Assembly (NCBI RefSeq): GCF_017115165.1
Contig: NZ_JABXKF010000036.1
Coordinates: forward strand, 1 to 41,087
Direction of reading: 5' to 3'
DNA from: Nostoc sp. LPT
Lineage (GTDB): Bacteria > Cyanobacteriota > Cyanobacteriia > Cyanobacteriales > Nostocaceae
Length of the DNA stretch: 41,087 bases
Shown here: piece by piece, positions 40,298 through 41,087 of the stretch
Numbering within the stretch: position 1 is the first letter of the stretch
Layout: each line of letters starts with the position of its first letter
Notes under the pieces: model-generated
Told to the model about the DNA's origin: nothing
Databases searched by the model: none
Seen by the model: only the letters and a program-made list of their open reading frames with translations
Made by a program: the position numbers and the translations under genes

Positions 40298-40510
40298 ATG
40301 CAACAGCAAAAATCTAATGAAGGATCTGATGAGGAGCTACAGCTATCAGGATCTGATGAGGAGCTAAAAGAAAAAACGGAAGAAGAAAAAGTCTCAAAGC
40401 AGCAAAGCAAGGGACTAAAGGGTACAACCGTGGAAAGTATAGGGAACGTTAACGTTAGTGGACTAGACGTTTATGTAGGAGCTGAGGCCGGGGGAACGTT
40501 AGTGGACTAG
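40298..40510 (+). CDS. Possible small acidic protein with internal duplications, probably frameshifted
   Basis: From ATG 40298 the frame reads MQQQKSNEGSDEELQLSGSD, then EELKEKTEEEKVSKQQSKGL and VNVSGLDVYVGAEAGG. It carries two direct duplications: an 18-base unit coding for GSDEEL, and a 31-base unit (40451-40481 and 40495-40525) coding for NVSGLDxYVG. Because the second repeat has a 44-base period, the frame is lost in the second copy. Restoring it would give GNVSGLDFYVGGQAGQGGE before a stop at 40550. No ribosome-binding site or domain is seen. A recently decayed or phase-variable gene is possible, or it may not be a gene. Confidence 0.3.
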   Translation: MQQQKSNEGSDEELQLSGSDEELKEKTEEEKVSKQQSKGLKGTTVESIGNVNVSGLDVYVGAEAGGTLVD

Positions 40511-40555
40511 ACTTTTATGTAGGAGGTCAGGCCGGTCAAGGCGGTGAATGACGTA

Positions 40556-41087
40556 TCATACCTCATTCATGCAACTTACGTCAAACGATCTATTAGCTAG
40601 AACAAACTTCTTTAAAACTTCTGCCACTTGCGGGCATTCCGATACCTGGCACTGCGCGAAAAGTGTCAGTTGACCAGGTGAGCATTTGTGCTTACCCTTA
40701 TTCCGGCTAATTTTATGGCCAGCCAGCAACTTACTTCCCCAGCAAGAAAGTTTGGCTGGTTTTGCTTTTGGTTTATACCTTTGACAAAACCCCCGATATT
40801 TTTTGGCACATAGAGCATAGGAGAAGGGTGCGTTACGCTGGCGTGACAAAGCTAAATTGTTGCAATCATGGCGATGCCTGCGGTTCTTGCTAGCCAACGC
40901 ATTTGTTATTTTGGCGAACTCATTTGTTATTTTGGCGAACTCATTTGTTATTTTGGCGAACTCATTTGTTATTTCGGCGAACTCATTTGGTATTTCGGCG
41001 AACTCATTTGGTATTTCGGCGAACTCATTTGTTATTTCGGCGAACTCATTTGTTATTTCGGCGAACTCATTTGTTATTTCGGCGAAC
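40556..41087 (-). CDS. C-terminal part of a heptad-repeat, cysteine-rich protein (starts beyond the right edge)
   Basis: The frame enters from the right edge and is open throughout. Its first part is nine perfect seven-residue repeats, FAEITNE or variants (FAEIPNE, FAKITNE), with F and I at the a and d positions of a coiled-coil heptad. The last 114 residues are basic and cysteine-rich (DCNN, LCAKK, FCQRY, SCWGS, KCSPG, QCQVSEC), consistent with zinc binding. I do not recognise the family. A TTG at 40897, after the array, could serve as start, but the unbroken upstream frame and the seven-codon repeat suggest a longer protein. It is convergent with the preceding small ORF. Confidence 0.5.
   Translation of the reverse strand, partial: FAEITNEFAEITNEFAEITNEFAEIPNEFAEIPNEFAEITNEFAKITNEFAKITNEFAKITNALASKNRRHRHDCNNLALSRQRNAPFSYALCAKKYRGFCQRYKPKAKPAKLSCWGSKLLAGHKISRNKGKHKCSPGQLTLFAQCQVSECPQVAEVLKKFVLANRSFDVSCMNEV
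40898..41086. repeat. Tandem array of a 21-bp unit, at least nine copies
   Basis: The plus-strand unit is CTCATTTGTTATTTCGGCGA plus one A. Nine copies of exactly 21 bases fill the range and reach the window edge. Differences are single bases (T/C in CGGC versus TGGC, and G/T in TTGGTAT versus TTGTTAT). Since 21 is a multiple of three, copy-number change would not break the minus-strand frame. Confidence 0.92.

Overview
The window looks like chromosomal DNA of a filamentous, Nostoc-type cyanobacterium. Evidence is photosystem genes (the 5' end of psbA at the left edge and an intact psaM at 37584-37715), many copies of the HIP1 octamer GCGATCGC, families known mainly from cyanobacteria (DUF4278, Tll0287-like/DUF3365 haem domain, bilin-binding GAF kinases), and abundant short tandem repeats with heptamer units (types ATTGGGC, CCCCAAT, GGAGTCA, GGCAGAG) in the spacers. 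No rRNA, tRNA or CRISPR array was seen.

Layout. 1-6425: psbA start, a VOC protein, a 3D-domain secreted protein, murG with a divergent NTF2-like exported protein, a small helical protein with a truncated overlapping partner, an SDR and a NADAR N-glycosidase. 7166-9905: a bilin sensor kinase joining a Cph2-type phytochrome module to a cyanobacteriochrome GAF, split by a frameshift. 10534-12123: a TIR-like protein and two small divergent genes around a nested inverted repeat. 12249-16129: PhnD-like lipoprotein, haem/HAMP membrane sensor, Ser/Thr kinase, DUF4278 protein. 16485-18002: a small protein and mltA, flanked by direct repeats. 18193-21010: a DUF5895-like protein, a broken NB-ARC ATPase and a complete IS630-family element with terminal repeats, TA duplication and a frameshift site. 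21855-22355: fatty-acid hydroxylase/desaturase-like membrane protein. 22890-28794: a signalling cluster (GAF histidine kinase, five-PAS hybrid kinase, CheY-like regulator). 28940-39327: mixed housekeeping genes (DRTGG/BioD-like protein, DUF4188 with PadR and its probable operator, DprA-related protein, MAPEG, YajQ, GST, TPR protein, membrane coiled-coil protein, psaM, FGGY sugar kinase). 39328-41087: a repeat-rich end with a duplicated 154-bp block, degenerate ORFs and the C-terminus of a protein built on a perfect 21-bp heptad array that runs off the window.

The main theme is signal transduction: four histidine-kinase ORFs (two intact genes plus the split one), one Ser/Thr kinase, a response regulator and a haem/HAMP sensor. 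The observations most worth following are the frameshifted phytochrome/cyanobacteriochrome kinase, the heptad-repeat protein at the right edge, an 18-bp perfect hairpin just inside a kinase gene, the nested symmetry at 11616-11696, the probable PadR operator pair and the extended PsaM. I did not find a clearly new multi-gene system. All family names rest on recognising motifs by eye, without database searches.
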